Position numbers and translations under genes: made by a program. A model generated the notes under the pieces. The model ran no database searches, had not been told where the DNA came from, and saw only the letters and a list, made by a program, of their open reading frames with translations. This document shows positions 16,880 to 25,691 of a stretch of 64,000 nt of DNA, piece by piece. Source of the stretch: Bradyrhizobium sp. NFR13 (GTDB taxonomy: Bacteria > Pseudomonadota > Alphaproteobacteria > Rhizobiales > Xanthobacteraceae). The number at the start of each line of letters is the position of its first letter. The first letter of the stretch is position 1. Location: positions 496,001 through 560,000 of the forward strand of contig NZ_FOTP01000003.1 in NCBI RefSeq assembly GCF_900114605.1, written 5' to 3'.

Positions 16880-18010
16880 CTACGACGTGCGGGCGAAGCG
16901 CATGAGGTGGAATGCGGGATCCCCGAACAGGATATCGATGGCGCCGATCCGCTTGAAATAATGACCCACGTTGAGCTCGTCACTCATGCCCATGCCGCCG
17001 TGTAACTGGATGGCCTGTTCGCCGACGAAGCGCGCTGCATAGCCGACCTTCGCTTTTGCGCCAGATGCCAGCTTCGAGACGCCGGTCTCGCCATCGCTCA
17101 GGCTGAGCACGAGGTGCTGCGTCAGTGAGAGCGCCTCCTGAAGAGCGACGAACATGTCGACCATGCGATGCTGCAGCACCTGGAACGTCCCGAGTGCGAC
17201 GCCGAACTGCTTACGCGTCTTGCTATAGTCGAGCGTCGATGCATTGAGTTCGGTCATCGCGCCGACGGCCTCTGCGCATAGTGCCCCGATGGCGCGGTCA
17301 CGACATCGCTCCAGAATTGCGGTGCCTTGTCCTTCGGCGCCAAGAAGACCGCTGGCCGGCACGCGGACATCCTTCAACGTGATCTCCGCGGCCCGACGGC
17401 CATCGACCGTCTTGAAGCTTTGCAAATGCAGCCCAGCCGACTGGCGGTCGACAATGAAGAGGCTGACACCATCGTGATCGCGGCGGTCTCCGCTCGTACG
17501 CGCGGAGACGATTAACTTGTCTGCCCACGGCGCTCCAATGACCGCCGTCTTTGTACCGGATAAGATGAAATCGTCCCCGCTCCTGCGGGCGCTCGTGGAC
17601 ACATTGCCGAGGTCGTAGCGAGAGCCCTGCTCAGCCCATGCCAGCGCCCAGATCTCACCGCCGCCAGCGATGATCGGTAGATATGCGTGACGCTGCGCGT
17701 CAGATCCTTCAGCCTCAATCAAGCCGCCAGCCAGCACCACCGTCTCCATGAATGGCTCAACGACGAGACTGCGGCCGAACTCCTGCATGACAATCATCGT
17801 TGCCAGCGGACCGTCACCGAAGCCACCGAATTCTTCGGAAAAAGGCGCCGCAAGAAGACCAAGGTCAGCAAACTTCCTCCAGTGATCGCGGCTCCATCCT
17901 TCATTACTGGCAACGATGTCGCGTCGAATGTCGAAGCTGTATTCGTCCTTGAGAAGCCGCTGCACACTATTGCGCAGGAGCTCCTGCTCTTCAGTGAACT
18001 GGATATCCAT
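16880..18010 (-). CDS. Acyl-CoA dehydrogenase (376 aa)
   Basis: An FAD-dependent acyl-CoA dehydrogenase. The N-terminal helical domain starts FTEEQELLRNSVQRLLKDE; the middle beta domain has WALAWAEQGSRYDLGNVSTSAR, a diverged form of the usual ALTEPxAGSD block; the C-terminal helical domain has RKQFGVALGTFQVLQHRMVD and HGGMGMSDELNVGHYFKR. It is 25 bases downstream of another, longer acyl-CoA dehydrogenase gene. Tandem pairs of unlike acyl-CoA dehydrogenases often form mixed complexes on bulky substrates such as steroid or cyclic side chains. Whether this pair does is inference. Confidence 0.88.
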   Translation of the reverse strand: MDIQFTEEQELLRNSVQRLLKDEYSFDIRRDIVASNEGWSRDHWRKFADLGLLAAPFSEEFGGFGDGPLATMIVMQEFGRSLVVEPFMETVVLAGGLIEAEGSDAQRHAYLPIIAGGGEIWALAWAEQGSRYDLGNVSTSARRSGDDFILSGTKTAVIGAPWADKLIVSARTSGDRRDHDGVSLFIVDRQSAGLHLQSFKTVDGRRAAEITLKDVRVPASGLLGAEGQGTAILERCRDRAIGALCAEAVGAMTELNASTLDYSKTRKQFGVALGTFQVLQHRMVDMFVALQEALSLTQHLVLSLSDGETGVSKLASGAKAKVGYAARFVGEQAIQLHGGMGMSDELNVGHYFKRIGAIDILFGDPAFHLMRFARTS

Positions 18011-18035
18011 CGGCCCTGTGCTCCCTAAAGCCCGA

Positions 18036-19217
18036 TCAAAGACCGAGCACCGCCTTTGCGATGATGTTGCGCTGGATTTCGTTTGAACCGCCGTAGATGC
18101 TCAACTTGCGGGAATTCAGATACTTCTCGGTTGCGGTATGTCCATAAGCGGGACCCGGCATGAATATGTTGTTGCCGCCAGCCGGCTCGCGCAGCGCCAG
18201 GCCGTAGTGTCCCATCACACGATGGGTGAGATCGGTAATGCGCTGAAAGATCTCGGTGCCCCTGATCTTGAACAGGGATGCCGCCGCGCCGGGATCAATC
18301 CCGCGTGCCATTTGCGCGACGACCCGCAATTCAGTCGCCTCAAGCGCCAGAATATCGAGTTCGACCCGCGCGATATCCCGCTCAAACTCGCCTGATGCGG
18401 GATCATCCTTCGGCACTTCGGTTCTGACGATGTCCTTTAGACGACGGAGATACCGCGTCGAGCGACCGATGCCAGCCATGCTGGTCCGCTCGTTGCCGAG
18501 CAGGAATTTGGCATAGGTCCACCCCTTGTTTTCCTCACCGATCAGATTCGCGACGGGAACGCGGACATTTTCAAGGAAAACGTCGTTGACCTCATGCGAA
18601 CCATCGATCGTGATGATTGGCCGAACCGTCACACCCGGCGTTTTCATGTCGATCAGCAGGAACGAGATTCCGGCCTGCGGCTTTGCCGCCGGATCTGTGC
18701 GGACGAGGCAGAAGATCCAGTCGGCATGCTGCGCGAGGGTCGTCCAGGTCTTGTGACCATTGACGATGTAGTGATCGCCGTCACGCACAGCCTTGGTCCG
18801 CACCGAAGCAAGGTCAGATCCGGATCCCGGCTCTGAGTATCCCTGGCACCACCAGTCCTCGCCCGACAATATCCGCGGCAGGAATTTCTGTTTCTGGGCA
18901 TCGGTGCCGAATGTGTAGATCACCGGCCCGACCATGGTCACGCTGAAGGCGAGAGGCGGCAAGGTTCCCGCCCGCGACGTTTCTTGCTCCCATATAAAGC
19001 GTTGCGTGAGTGACCAGCCCGGACCGCCATATTCCTTCGGCCACAGCGGAGCAATCCATCCCTTCCTGTGAAGGATCCGATGCCAAAGCAGCGATTGCTC
19101 CTTGCTCAGATCCGTCTCCGGATTGAGAACCCGCATTTCCTGCGGGTAGTTTTCAGCGATGAACGACCGGACCTCATCGCGAAAGGCGGCATCTTCGCTG
19201 GAGAGCTTGAGCTCCAT
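18036..19217 (-). CDS. Acyl-CoA dehydrogenase (393 aa)
   Basis: An FAD-dependent acyl-CoA dehydrogenase. The FAD/substrate block WCQGYSEPGSGSDLASVRTKAV (about 125-146) is intact, as is the C-terminal IYGGSNEIQRNIIAKAVLGL. The N-terminus KGWIAPLWPKEYGGPGWSLTQRFIWEQE is typical of the subgroup acting with bulky acyl-CoAs. The start is set at the ATG on 19217; an upstream extension to 19271 would run into the SDR gene. It follows that SDR by eight bases and precedes the second dehydrogenase, so the two are co-expressed. Confidence 0.9.
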   Translation of the reverse strand: MELKLSSEDAAFRDEVRSFIAENYPQEMRVLNPETDLSKEQSLLWHRILHRKGWIAPLWPKEYGGPGWSLTQRFIWEQETSRAGTLPPLAFSVTMVGPVIYTFGTDAQKQKFLPRILSGEDWWCQGYSEPGSGSDLASVRTKAVRDGDHYIVNGHKTWTTLAQHADWIFCLVRTDPAAKPQAGISFLLIDMKTPGVTVRPIITIDGSHEVNDVFLENVRVPVANLIGEENKGWTYAKFLLGNERTSMAGIGRSTRYLRRLKDIVRTEVPKDDPASGEFERDIARVELDILALEATELRVVAQMARGIDPGAAASLFKIRGTEIFQRITDLTHRVMGHYGLALREPAGGNNIFMPGPAYGHTATEKYLNSRKLSIYGGSNEIQRNIIAKAVLGL

Positions 19218-19225
19218 GGCAATGC

Positions 19226-19969
19226 CTACCACTTCTCGCCGAATGGCCGGATCTCGTGCTCGAACGTCCATGCGTCACGCGGCTGCTGGTAAAGTGCCCA
19301 GTAGGCCTCGGCGACAGCAGCCGGCCGCATCAAACGGTTCGGATCAAGGTTTTCCATCGCCTGCGGCCCTTCGCGGCTGGTGATCAGCTGCCGTACCCAT
19401 TCCGTATCGACGCTGGAGTCGATGACGAGATGTGCGACATGGATGTTCTTGGGGCCGAGCTCCCGCGCCATCGACTGGGCGACGGCGCGCAGGCCGAACT
19501 TCGCGCTGGCGAAGGCAGCAAAGCCGTTGCCGCCCCGCAGACTTGCCGTCGCGCCCGTGAAGAAGATGCTGCCCTTTCCGCGCGCCAGCATCGCGCGCGC
19601 CGCCTCGCGGCCGGCCAGGAATCCGGAGTAACACGCCATCTCCCAGACCTTGCGAAACACGCGTTCCGTCGTCTCGACGATCGGGAAGTTGACATTGGCA
19701 CCAATGTTGAAAACACAGATCTCCAGCGGCGCATGGGCGTCGGCGTCGGCGATGAATTTCACCATCTCCTCTTCCTTGCGCGCATCGAGAGCACGCCCAA
19801 ACACGGTGCCACCCGCGGCCTCGATCTCCTTGATCAGCGGCTCGAGCTTCTCGCCCTGGCGGCGGCCCACGAAGACCGTGAAACCTTCCGCAGCGAATTT
19901 CTTGGCGATCTCGCCGCCGATGAAGTCACCTGCGCCAACGACGGCTACCGTTGCATTGCGTTTTTTCAA
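19226..19969 (-). CDS. SDR-like protein with Phe in place of the catalytic Tyr (paralogue A)
   Basis: A 247-residue Rossmann-fold protein with the cofactor loop VGAGDFIGGEIAKKFA (about 11-26). The catalytic region reads FFTGATASLRGGNGFAAFASAKFG, so the classical Tyr-x3-Lys is Phe-x3-Lys. The protein ends with a distinctive WTFEHEIRPFGEKW. A close paralogue with the same substitution lies at 26339-27079. The start is a TTG with GGGAG eight bases upstream. Without the tyrosine, ordinary SDR chemistry is unlikely; a different proton donor or a non-redox role is possible. It lies between the CoA ligase and the acyl-CoA dehydrogenases. Confidence 0.82.
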   Translation of the reverse strand: MKKRNATVAVVGAGDFIGGEIAKKFAAEGFTVFVGRRQGEKLEPLIKEIEAAGGTVFGRALDARKEEEMVKFIADADAHAPLEICVFNIGANVNFPIVETTERVFRKVWEMACYSGFLAGREAARAMLARGKGSIFFTGATASLRGGNGFAAFASAKFGLRAVAQSMARELGPKNIHVAHLVIDSSVDTEWVRQLITSREGPQAMENLDPNRLMRPAAVAEAYWALYQQPRDAWTFEHEIRPFGEKW

Positions 19970-20020
19970 CTGAGTTCTCCCGGATGCGAGTATGCGGCGA
20001 CGAATGCCGCCGCAATCTGC

Positions 20021-21574
20021 CTAGCTGCGCAGCGATTCCGCCAGCTTGTGCTTCAGAATCTTGCCCGTGGATGTAGCCGGCAGCGCCGGCAGCACGATGA
20101 TCTCCGACGGGCGCTTGTAGGATGTGAGCTGGGGGCTGACATGCGCCATCAGATCGGAGACCGTTGTCTCGGTCCCCTGAAGAAGCTGCACAAAGGCAAC
20201 GACCTCTTCGTTACCGTCCACGGGACGCCCCACGACCGCACACTGCACGACCGAGGCATGCGTACTCAACACCGCTTCGATCTCGGCGGGGTAGACGTTG
20301 AAGCCCGAGCGGATGATCATTTCCTTGGTACGGCCGACGATGAAGAGACAATCCCCCTCGAAGCGCGCGAGATCGCCGGTGTTGAACCAGCCGTCCGGAT
20401 CGATCGCCTTCGCGGTCAGATCCGGCGCCCGATAATAGCCGCGCATCACATTCCGCCCACGGACATGGAGCTCGCCGACCTCGCCGGCAGTCTTGGGCAA
20501 TCCGTCGAGACCCAGAATCTTCGCCTCGATACCCGGCAGCAGCGGGCCAACCGCCTGATCGTCGCGCGGCGCATCGATGCGAACACCGGATAATCCGGGT
20601 GAGCATTCGGTGATGCCATAGCCATTCAACAATGAGAGCCCGAGTTCGCGCTCGACGCGCGATTTCAAATCCAGGTCGAGCGGCGCGCCTGCGACCGCAA
20701 TGAGACGCAAGGAGCCCCGATCGAGCTTGCTCAAGCCGGTAATCGATTTGTATTCCAGCAATCGCTGATAAGTTGCCGGCACGCCATTCAGGATCGTAAT
20801 GCCTTCGTCCGAGATCGCCTTTACCAGCGCGGCCGGATCATACTTGCTTGCCAACCGGACGGCTGCGCCCGTCATCAAGGTCATCACCAGCAACGAAATG
20901 CCGACGATGTGCGAGATCGGGAGGACGATGTACTGTTTGTCAGACGGTGTCATGCGGCGGATCTCCGCCGTGGTCTTGGCGCTGAACAACAGATTCTCGT
21001 GCGTCAGCATCACGCCTTTGGGCGTGCCGGTCGTGCCCGACGTATAGATGAGAACAGCCACCTGATCTTTCGGGCTGTCCTCCACCGGTTCAGGTGACGT
21101 AGCCTCGTTGAGAGCGGTAGCGGCCACCTCCGGTAGCGGACCGATCCGATGCGTTTGGGCTTCATACCGCGTGGCATGGTTCGCCGCTTCCCTGGATACG
21201 CCGGCGGTCAGAAGCACACGGCGCGCGCCGCTGTGATCCCTGATCTGATCCAGCTCACGAGCGGACAGCCGTGGATTGACGACGATCGCCCAGACATCGA
21301 GGCGACTTGCCGCGAGCAGAAGACCTGCGAGCGGAATGCTGTTCTCGCTGACGATCATCAGCCGGTCGCCGGGCCTGATGCCGAGCCTGGTGAGATCACG
21401 GGCAATATCCGCGACGGCCTCATGCAACTGACCATAGGTCATGCTGCCCCCGTCATCGATCAGCGCGATCCGATCGGGCGTTTCGATAGCATGGCGATCA
21501 ATGACCCGGTCAATGCGGCGCGGCAACGCGGAAAGTATGCGCGCTGCTTGATCGGTTTCCACCGTTTTCAACAT
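20021..21574 (-). CDS. AMP-dependent acyl-CoA synthetase/ligase
   Basis: A 517-residue adenylating enzyme that activates a carboxylic acid to its CoA thioester. The P-loop LIYTSGTTGTPKGVMLTHEN (about 165-185), the GYGITECSPGLSG adenine motif (about 305), the hinge-side DGWFNTGDLARFEGD (about 395-410) and the C-terminal GKILKHKLAE lysine motif are present. I start at the ATG on 21574, which has GGGAGGA upstream; the frame could begin ten residues earlier. It supplies CoA esters for the dehydrogenases downstream. Substrate unknown; the motifs fit medium/long-chain or aromatic acids. Confidence 0.9.
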   Translation of the reverse strand: MLKTVETDQAARILSALPRRIDRVIDRHAIETPDRIALIDDGGSMTYGQLHEAVADIARDLTRLGIRPGDRLMIVSENSIPLAGLLLAASRLDVWAIVVNPRLSARELDQIRDHSGARRVLLTAGVSREAANHATRYEAQTHRIGPLPEVAATALNEATSPEPVEDSPKDQVAVLIYTSGTTGTPKGVMLTHENLLFSAKTTAEIRRMTPSDKQYIVLPISHIVGISLLVMTLMTGAAVRLASKYDPAALVKAISDEGITILNGVPATYQRLLEYKSITGLSKLDRGSLRLIAVAGAPLDLDLKSRVERELGLSLLNGYGITECSPGLSGVRIDAPRDDQAVGPLLPGIEAKILGLDGLPKTAGEVGELHVRGRNVMRGYYRAPDLTAKAIDPDGWFNTGDLARFEGDCLFIVGRTKEMIIRSGFNVYPAEIEAVLSTHASVVQCAVVGRPVDGNEEVVAFVQLLQGTETTVSDLMAHVSPQLTSYKRPSEIIVLPALPATSTGKILKHKLAESLRS

Positions 21575-21634
21575 CTTCGTCCTCCCGGAAACGAGCCGCT
21601 TCATCGCAGCTTCTGGATCGTATGGTCGGGTAAC

Positions 21635-22273
21635 CTAGGCAGTCCTCGTTTTCAGGACAGAAGCCTGCTCCACGATCGCCTCTTCCACATCCCTGAGACT
21701 ATCCTTGCCAAAGAACATCTCGTTGCCGACGAAGAAGGTCGGCGACCCGAACGATCCGCGGGCTACCGCGTCATTCGTGTCCTTGATCAGCTTCTGCTTA
21801 ACGTCGTCCTGCTGAGCGCGTGCCATCAGCCTGTCGATGTCGATGCCCGACTCCTTGAAAGCCGCCATGAATACCGCCGGATCGTCCATCTTCTTCGGCT
21901 CTTCCCACATGTGGTGATAGGCAGCCCTGAAATACGGATCGAACAGGCCTTCGAACTTTGCCGCGACGGCGCCGCGCATGAGCATGAGCGTGTTGACCGG
22001 GAAGAAAGGATTGTTCTTGAACTTCGTAATGCCGTGCCGCCGGATGAAGCGCTCGGACTCGAGCCTCTGATATTCAGGTTTGTTCTTGATCCCGCGCAGC
22101 GACTCGGCCGGCGACATGTTGCCGGTGGCTTTGTAGATCCCGCCCAGCAACACCGGGATATATTCAAATTTGACGCCGGTGCGCTGCTCGATCCCCGAAA
22201 GGGCAGCTTCCGCGAGATAGGCGTTCGGGCTGCCGAAATCGAAATGGAATTCCGGCTGTGGTCGTTCGGTCAA
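21635..22273 (-). CDS. DsbA-fold 2-hydroxychromene-2-carboxylate isomerase-like protein
   Basis: A 212-residue thioredoxin/GST-kappa-fold protein. FHFDFGSPNAYLAEAAL at the N-terminus has Ser in place of the DsbA Cys-x2-Cys, the mark of the HCCA isomerase branch, which uses glutathione. Near the end lies RGSFGSPTFFVGNEMFFGKDSL, the conserved cis-proline loop and strand. These isomerases act in naphthalene-type aromatic degradation, but many relatives are uncharacterised. The start is a TTG with GAGGAGG upstream. It is the first gene after the operator-bearing promoter at 22328-22356. Confidence 0.87.
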   Translation of the reverse strand: MTERPQPEFHFDFGSPNAYLAEAALSGIEQRTGVKFEYIPVLLGGIYKATGNMSPAESLRGIKNKPEYQRLESERFIRRHGITKFKNNPFFPVNTLMLMRGAVAAKFEGLFDPYFRAAYHHMWEEPKKMDDPAVFMAAFKESGIDIDRLMARAQQDDVKQKLIKDTNDAVARGSFGSPTFFVGNEMFFGKDSLRDVEEAIVEQASVLKTRTA

Positions 22274-22327
22274 CGGCGCCTCCTCTTTAATCTTGGCGGG
22301 CGGGATTGAACTTCCGCCGCAACGTGA

Positions 22328-22356
22328 ACGCTAAGGTTCTATTTTAGAACTGTCAA
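22328..22356 (-). promoter_or_regulatory. Promoter with inverted repeat in the spacer, copy 1
   Basis: On the minus strand TTGACA (22356-22351) is followed 17 bases later by TAGCGT. The spacer holds GTTCT-AAAAT-AGAAC, a perfect 5-bp inverted repeat. The promoter points at the isomerase/ligase/SDR/dehydrogenase operon. Two more copies of the same arrangement are found near 24463-24491 and 29513-29541. A repressor sitting in the spacer would block RNA polymerase. Confidence 0.7.
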
Positions 22357-22405
22357 CGCAAAAACAGGTTGAGAAACTGAAATCCGGAGATGCGTATTGT
22401 TTTGA

Positions 22406-22415
22406 GGTACGTACC
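22406..22415. promoter_or_regulatory. Palindrome GGTACGTACC upstream of hxlR
   Basis: A perfect 10-bp palindrome, flanked by TTTTGA and AAAATA, lies 40 bases before the HxlR start. It is a candidate autoregulatory site. It differs from the GTTCT...AGAAC repeat, so which of the two the HxlR protein binds is open. Confidence 0.4.
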
Positions 22416-22455
22416 AAAATAGAATGCGATGACTACCCAGGTCCGGAGACGCTGA

Positions 22456-22968
22456 ATGAAATGGGATGCACTCGAGGAGGAGCCGTGCTCGCTGGCCCGC
22501 ACTGTCGCGGTGATTGGCGACCGCTGGACCTTGATGATTTTGCGCGAATGCTTCCTGCGCAAGCGCCGGTTTGACGCCTTCCAGACTTCGCTGGGAATTA
22601 CACGGCACCTTCTGGCCGACAGGCTCAAGAAACTCGTACGCTTTGGCGTGCTCCGGCGTATTCCCTACATGGATTCACCCAAGCGATACGAGTACATCCT
22701 GACGCAAAAGGGACTGGACCTCTATCCGATCATCATGTCGGTCGTTCATTGGGGCAACGTACACATGGTCGACTCCCGCGGCCGGCCGATGCTTCATGAG
22801 CACAAGTTATGCGGCAAGCACTTCGATCCACTCATGATCTGCTCGGAATGCGGCGAGCCGGTGTTTGCCAAGGAGGTTCACGTCCATCCGGGGCCTGGCG
22901 CCCGTGAAGCTGTGGCCCCCAAGGCCAACATTTCAAAAGCCCGCACGACCAAGGCCAGCCGCGCGTAA
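22456..22968 (+). CDS. HxlR family transcriptional regulator
   Basis: A 170-residue winged-helix regulator. The HxlR domain spans about 12-105 (CSLARTVAVIGDRWTLMILR, FDAFQTSLGITRHLLADRLK, YEYILTQKGLDLYPIIMSV). A C-terminal extension has a zinc-ribbon-like Cys pattern (LCGKHFDPLMICSECGEPV) and a basic tail. GGAGACGC precedes the ATG. It is divergent from the CoA ligase operon, 183 bases away, and that gap holds one copy of the spacer inverted repeat plus a second palindrome. It is the most economical candidate for the repressor of the three-promoter set. Confidence 0.9.
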   Translation: MKWDALEEEPCSLARTVAVIGDRWTLMILRECFLRKRRFDAFQTSLGITRHLLADRLKKLVRFGVLRRIPYMDSPKRYEYILTQKGLDLYPIIMSVVHWGNVHMVDSRGRPMLHEHKLCGKHFDPLMICSECGEPVFAKEVHVHPGPGAREAVAPKANISKARTTKASRA

Positions 22969-23016
22969 GGTACCAGGTCCGCACCGAAGACGGCGCGGAC
23001 CCGGCGATAGCTTCGT

Positions 23017-24216
23017 CTATTCCGAGCCCGCATCCAGGATATCGCCGAACTGCTCCCAGGAACTTCCATTCCAGCGTTGCAGCTGAAGTTGGGTATAGGC
23101 CATGCTGTTTTGCGGTCCGGTATTGATCGTAATGCCCGGTATCAAGGTCGGCAAAGACAGGCCTCTGATATTGCGTGCCTGCTTCAGGATATTCTCCCGA
23201 GAAAAATCGCCGGCACATTGCTTGAGAATTTGTTCCAGAATCTGCCCCTGCTCGGTCCCGAACAAGTAGTTGCTGTCACCGATATCCGCACCGGGCAGAT
23301 ACTTTGCGAAATGGGACTTGTACCATTGGATACCGGCATCATTTTCCCATTTCTTGTCACTGGGATCCTTTGCAATAGTTGCCGCAACAATACCAATTGC
23401 CTTCTCGGGGCCTGCCGGAACGATCGTCGACGAGACCGAGGTTGAGACATAATTGATCAGGAAAAGCGGTTTCCAGCCGATTTCGAAAGCCTTCTTGATG
23501 GCTTGTGCCGCGAATTTTGGTGTGCCGGCAACAACAAGCGCTCCCGCACCCGACGCTTTCAAATTTACGATGTGCGAGTCAATTGTGGGCTCACTGAGTT
23601 CATAGGCGGATGCCACGACTTTCTTGTCAAAGCTGTCCTTGAAGTATCCCTTGAATGCGCTGAGGAAGTCTTTGCCCAGATCGTCATTCTGATAGAGCAT
23701 CGCGATTTTCGCGTCCGGCAACTCCTTCGAGATGTACCTGGCGTATATCTTACCCTCGGTGTCGTAGCTCGGCAGGCCGGTCGTCGTCATCGGGAATTCT
23801 TTGAAGTTCGTGAACTTGTTGACACCGCTCACCACAAACAAGTGGGGGACTTTCTTCAAGTTCACGTATTTGATGGTGGCCGCGATTCCCGGAGTGCCCT
23901 GCGGGCTAAACATGAAGGCAATTTCATCGCTTTCAACCAGCTTTCGTGTCTGCTCAACCGTTTTCGGCGGGCTATACGCATCATCATAAGTGATCAGATT
24001 GATCTTCTTGCCGCCAATGCCACCGCGATCGTTGATTGAGTTGACGTAAGCAATGAGCCCCTTGCCCGTGTTGCTCAGCGGCGATGCCGGACCGCTATAT
24101 GGGAAGGTTGCTCCAATTTTTATTTCGGTATCGGTTACTCCGACAGTCTCGGCCTGCGCCTGCATGCCGAAGACCGCTGCCGCAAATGAAACCCCAACAA
24201 ACAACTTGCTTGCCAT
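23017..24216 (-). CDS. Liv-type ABC transporter substrate-binding protein (orphan)
   Basis: A 399-residue periplasmic binding protein with an N-terminal signal peptide (KLFVGVSFAAAVFGMQAQAE). The mature start VGVTDTEIKIGATFPYSGPASPLSNTGKG is the usual type I periplasmic-binding fold, and YLLVVSGVNKF-like and YEDDLGKDF-like blocks (here YQNDDLGKDFLSAF) are present. The ribosome-binding site is GGAGGGAG. No permease or ATPase gene adjoins it, so it may borrow a transporter elsewhere. It lies 255 bases downstream of the second copy of the operator-bearing promoter, through a leader with two hairpins. Confidence 0.9.
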   Translation of the reverse strand: MASKLFVGVSFAAAVFGMQAQAETVGVTDTEIKIGATFPYSGPASPLSNTGKGLIAYVNSINDRGGIGGKKINLITYDDAYSPPKTVEQTRKLVESDEIAFMFSPQGTPGIAATIKYVNLKKVPHLFVVSGVNKFTNFKEFPMTTTGLPSYDTEGKIYARYISKELPDAKIAMLYQNDDLGKDFLSAFKGYFKDSFDKKVVASAYELSEPTIDSHIVNLKASGAGALVVAGTPKFAAQAIKKAFEIGWKPLFLINYVSTSVSSTIVPAGPEKAIGIVAATIAKDPSDKKWENDAGIQWYKSHFAKYLPGADIGDSNYLFGTEQGQILEQILKQCAGDFSRENILKQARNIRGLSLPTLIPGITINTGPQNSMAYTQLQLQRWNGSSWEQFGDILDAGSE

Positions 24217-24572
24217 TATTCGCTCCCTCCAATACGGCGAGCTCTTTCGCTCACCTTTTTCATATTCATGAGTGACGATTTTCCTCGTCAGCGCGTGCTC
24301 GGCTCGCAGGAAGCCGACCAGATTGGGCTGTGATGCCTGATGGTGTCTTCAGCGAAGACGCGACGGCTAACGCCGTCGAACCTCAACGCCGCATGATTCT
24401 CCCGTTTTCCACCACGCCTGAGCGGCGTGCGACCGCTCGATCGCTATATTTCGTTGATCCCGATTAGTGCGTTCTTTTATAGAACTGTCAATCGCAAAAT
24501 CCATTCACGAGGAGCGGCGAATTTACGTGACGCCCCTCTGCCCCCTGAAACCTCGACCAGACCGATGCAGCC
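24217..24572 (-). other. Long leader of the binding-protein gene
   Basis: These 356 bases contain no gene. They hold the second operator-bearing promoter (24463-24491) and then, toward the binding-protein gene, two adjacent small hairpins: GTCTTC-AGC-GAAGAC at 24345-24359 and CGACGGC-TAAC-GCCGTCG at 24361-24378. The transcript would carry an untranslated leader of roughly 240 bases. Confidence 0.5.
24463..24491 (-). promoter_or_regulatory. Promoter with inverted repeat in the spacer, copy 2
   Basis: Minus-strand TTGACA (24491-24486), 17-base spacer containing GTTCT-ATAAA-AGAAC, then ACTAAT as the -10 candidate. It has the same arrangement as copies 1 and 3. It would drive the orphan Liv-type binding protein. 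Confidence 0.7.
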
Positions 24573-25556
24573 TTACGTCTTCCGGTCCGCAATCGCTTGC
24601 CTGGCAAGCTCGATCCAGACTGGCGCCTCGCGCGCATATAATTCGCGCGTTGCTGCTATCGGCATTGGTCCTTCATCGATTCCAAACGTCTGGAACATCG
24701 TTTTAACCTTCTCGGTCTGCGCCGCCCGCGTGATGAGGTCCGACAGGCGTTCGACGATCGCCGTCGGCGTACCAACCGGCACTGCGCAGCATTGATAGGT
24801 CATCAGACCGAAGAGCGGAGACTCTGCCCCCTGCTCGGCAAACGTCCTGACCTCAGGGAAGGTCGTCAACCGCTTCCGTGGAACAGCAATCACTTGACCG
24901 CTCCCGGACTGCAGAACGGGCTGCGCGCCGACGATCGTTCCAACACCGCCGTCTACAGTCTGCGCCACGACGTCCGTAAACATCGGCGCCTCGCCGCGGT
25001 AGTGAATGGGTTCGATGTTCAAGCCATACTGTCTGTTGAGCGCGAGGATCGTGAGATGCGCAGGCGAGCCAACGCCGAAGGTTCCCAGAGTGACCCGTCC
25101 CGTTGCGCGTGCGTGGCGCACGAAGCCGTCGAGATCGGACACGCCCAATTTCTTGCTTACGATGAGCGGCAATCCTCCCGTCGGCATCGCCGAAACCAGT
25201 TGGAAGTCCCTGTCCGTGTCGTAAGCCAGATCCTTGACCAGAACGCGGTTCACCGTCATCGCTCCAGACGTATTGAAGAGGATCGTGTATCCGTCCGGGG
25301 CTGCGCGCTTCACTTCGGCACCGGCGATCGAACCAAGCGCTCCCGTCTTGTTCTCGACGACAACCGGCACACCGGTCTGGCTTCCGATGAATTCGCCATA
25401 CAAACGAGCATAGACGTCAGTCTGTCCGCCAGGAGCAAATCCAACGATGATCTTGATCGGACGCTGCGGCCATGAGTCGCTCGCCGACCGCGCTATGGAC
25501 GGAAAGGCCACGGCGGACGCCGCAGCGCCCAGCAAAGATCGGCGAGATAGGGTCAT
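24573..25556 (-). CDS. Tripartite tricarboxylate transporter (Bug/TctC) substrate-binding protein
   Basis: A 327-residue periplasmic protein of the Bug family. The N-terminus LSRRSLLGAAASAVAFPSIA is a twin-arginine-like signal, followed by the family start WPQRPIKIIVGFAPGGQTD. Also typical are VVVENKTGALGSIAGAEVKRA (about 75-95) and TLGTFGVGSPAHL. I chose the ATG at 25556 because GGGAGGACAACC lies just upstream; the frame could extend 25 residues more. No TctA/TctB membrane genes are nearby, which is common for Bug proteins. The ligand is probably a carboxylate related to the cluster's substrate. Confidence 0.88.
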   Translation of the reverse strand: MTLSRRSLLGAAASAVAFPSIARSASDSWPQRPIKIIVGFAPGGQTDVYARLYGEFIGSQTGVPVVVENKTGALGSIAGAEVKRAAPDGYTILFNTSGAMTVNRVLVKDLAYDTDRDFQLVSAMPTGGLPLIVSKKLGVSDLDGFVRHARATGRVTLGTFGVGSPAHLTILALNRQYGLNIEPIHYRGEAPMFTDVVAQTVDGGVGTIVGAQPVLQSGSGQVIAVPRKRLTTFPEVRTFAEQGAESPLFGLMTYQCCAVPVGTPTAIVERLSDLITRAAQTEKVKTMFQTFGIDEGPMPIAATRELYAREAPVWIELARQAIADRKT

Positions 25557-25691
25557 TCTGGTTGTCCTCCCCTGCATGCTCGTTATCGATTTTTGATTGG
25601 CGTGAGCCCGGTCACATGTAGCGGTCGGCAACGATCGCGGACCGGCGAGCCCCGATGTTCGACCGCCGCTGCGCGCGGGCCCGACTTTGAT

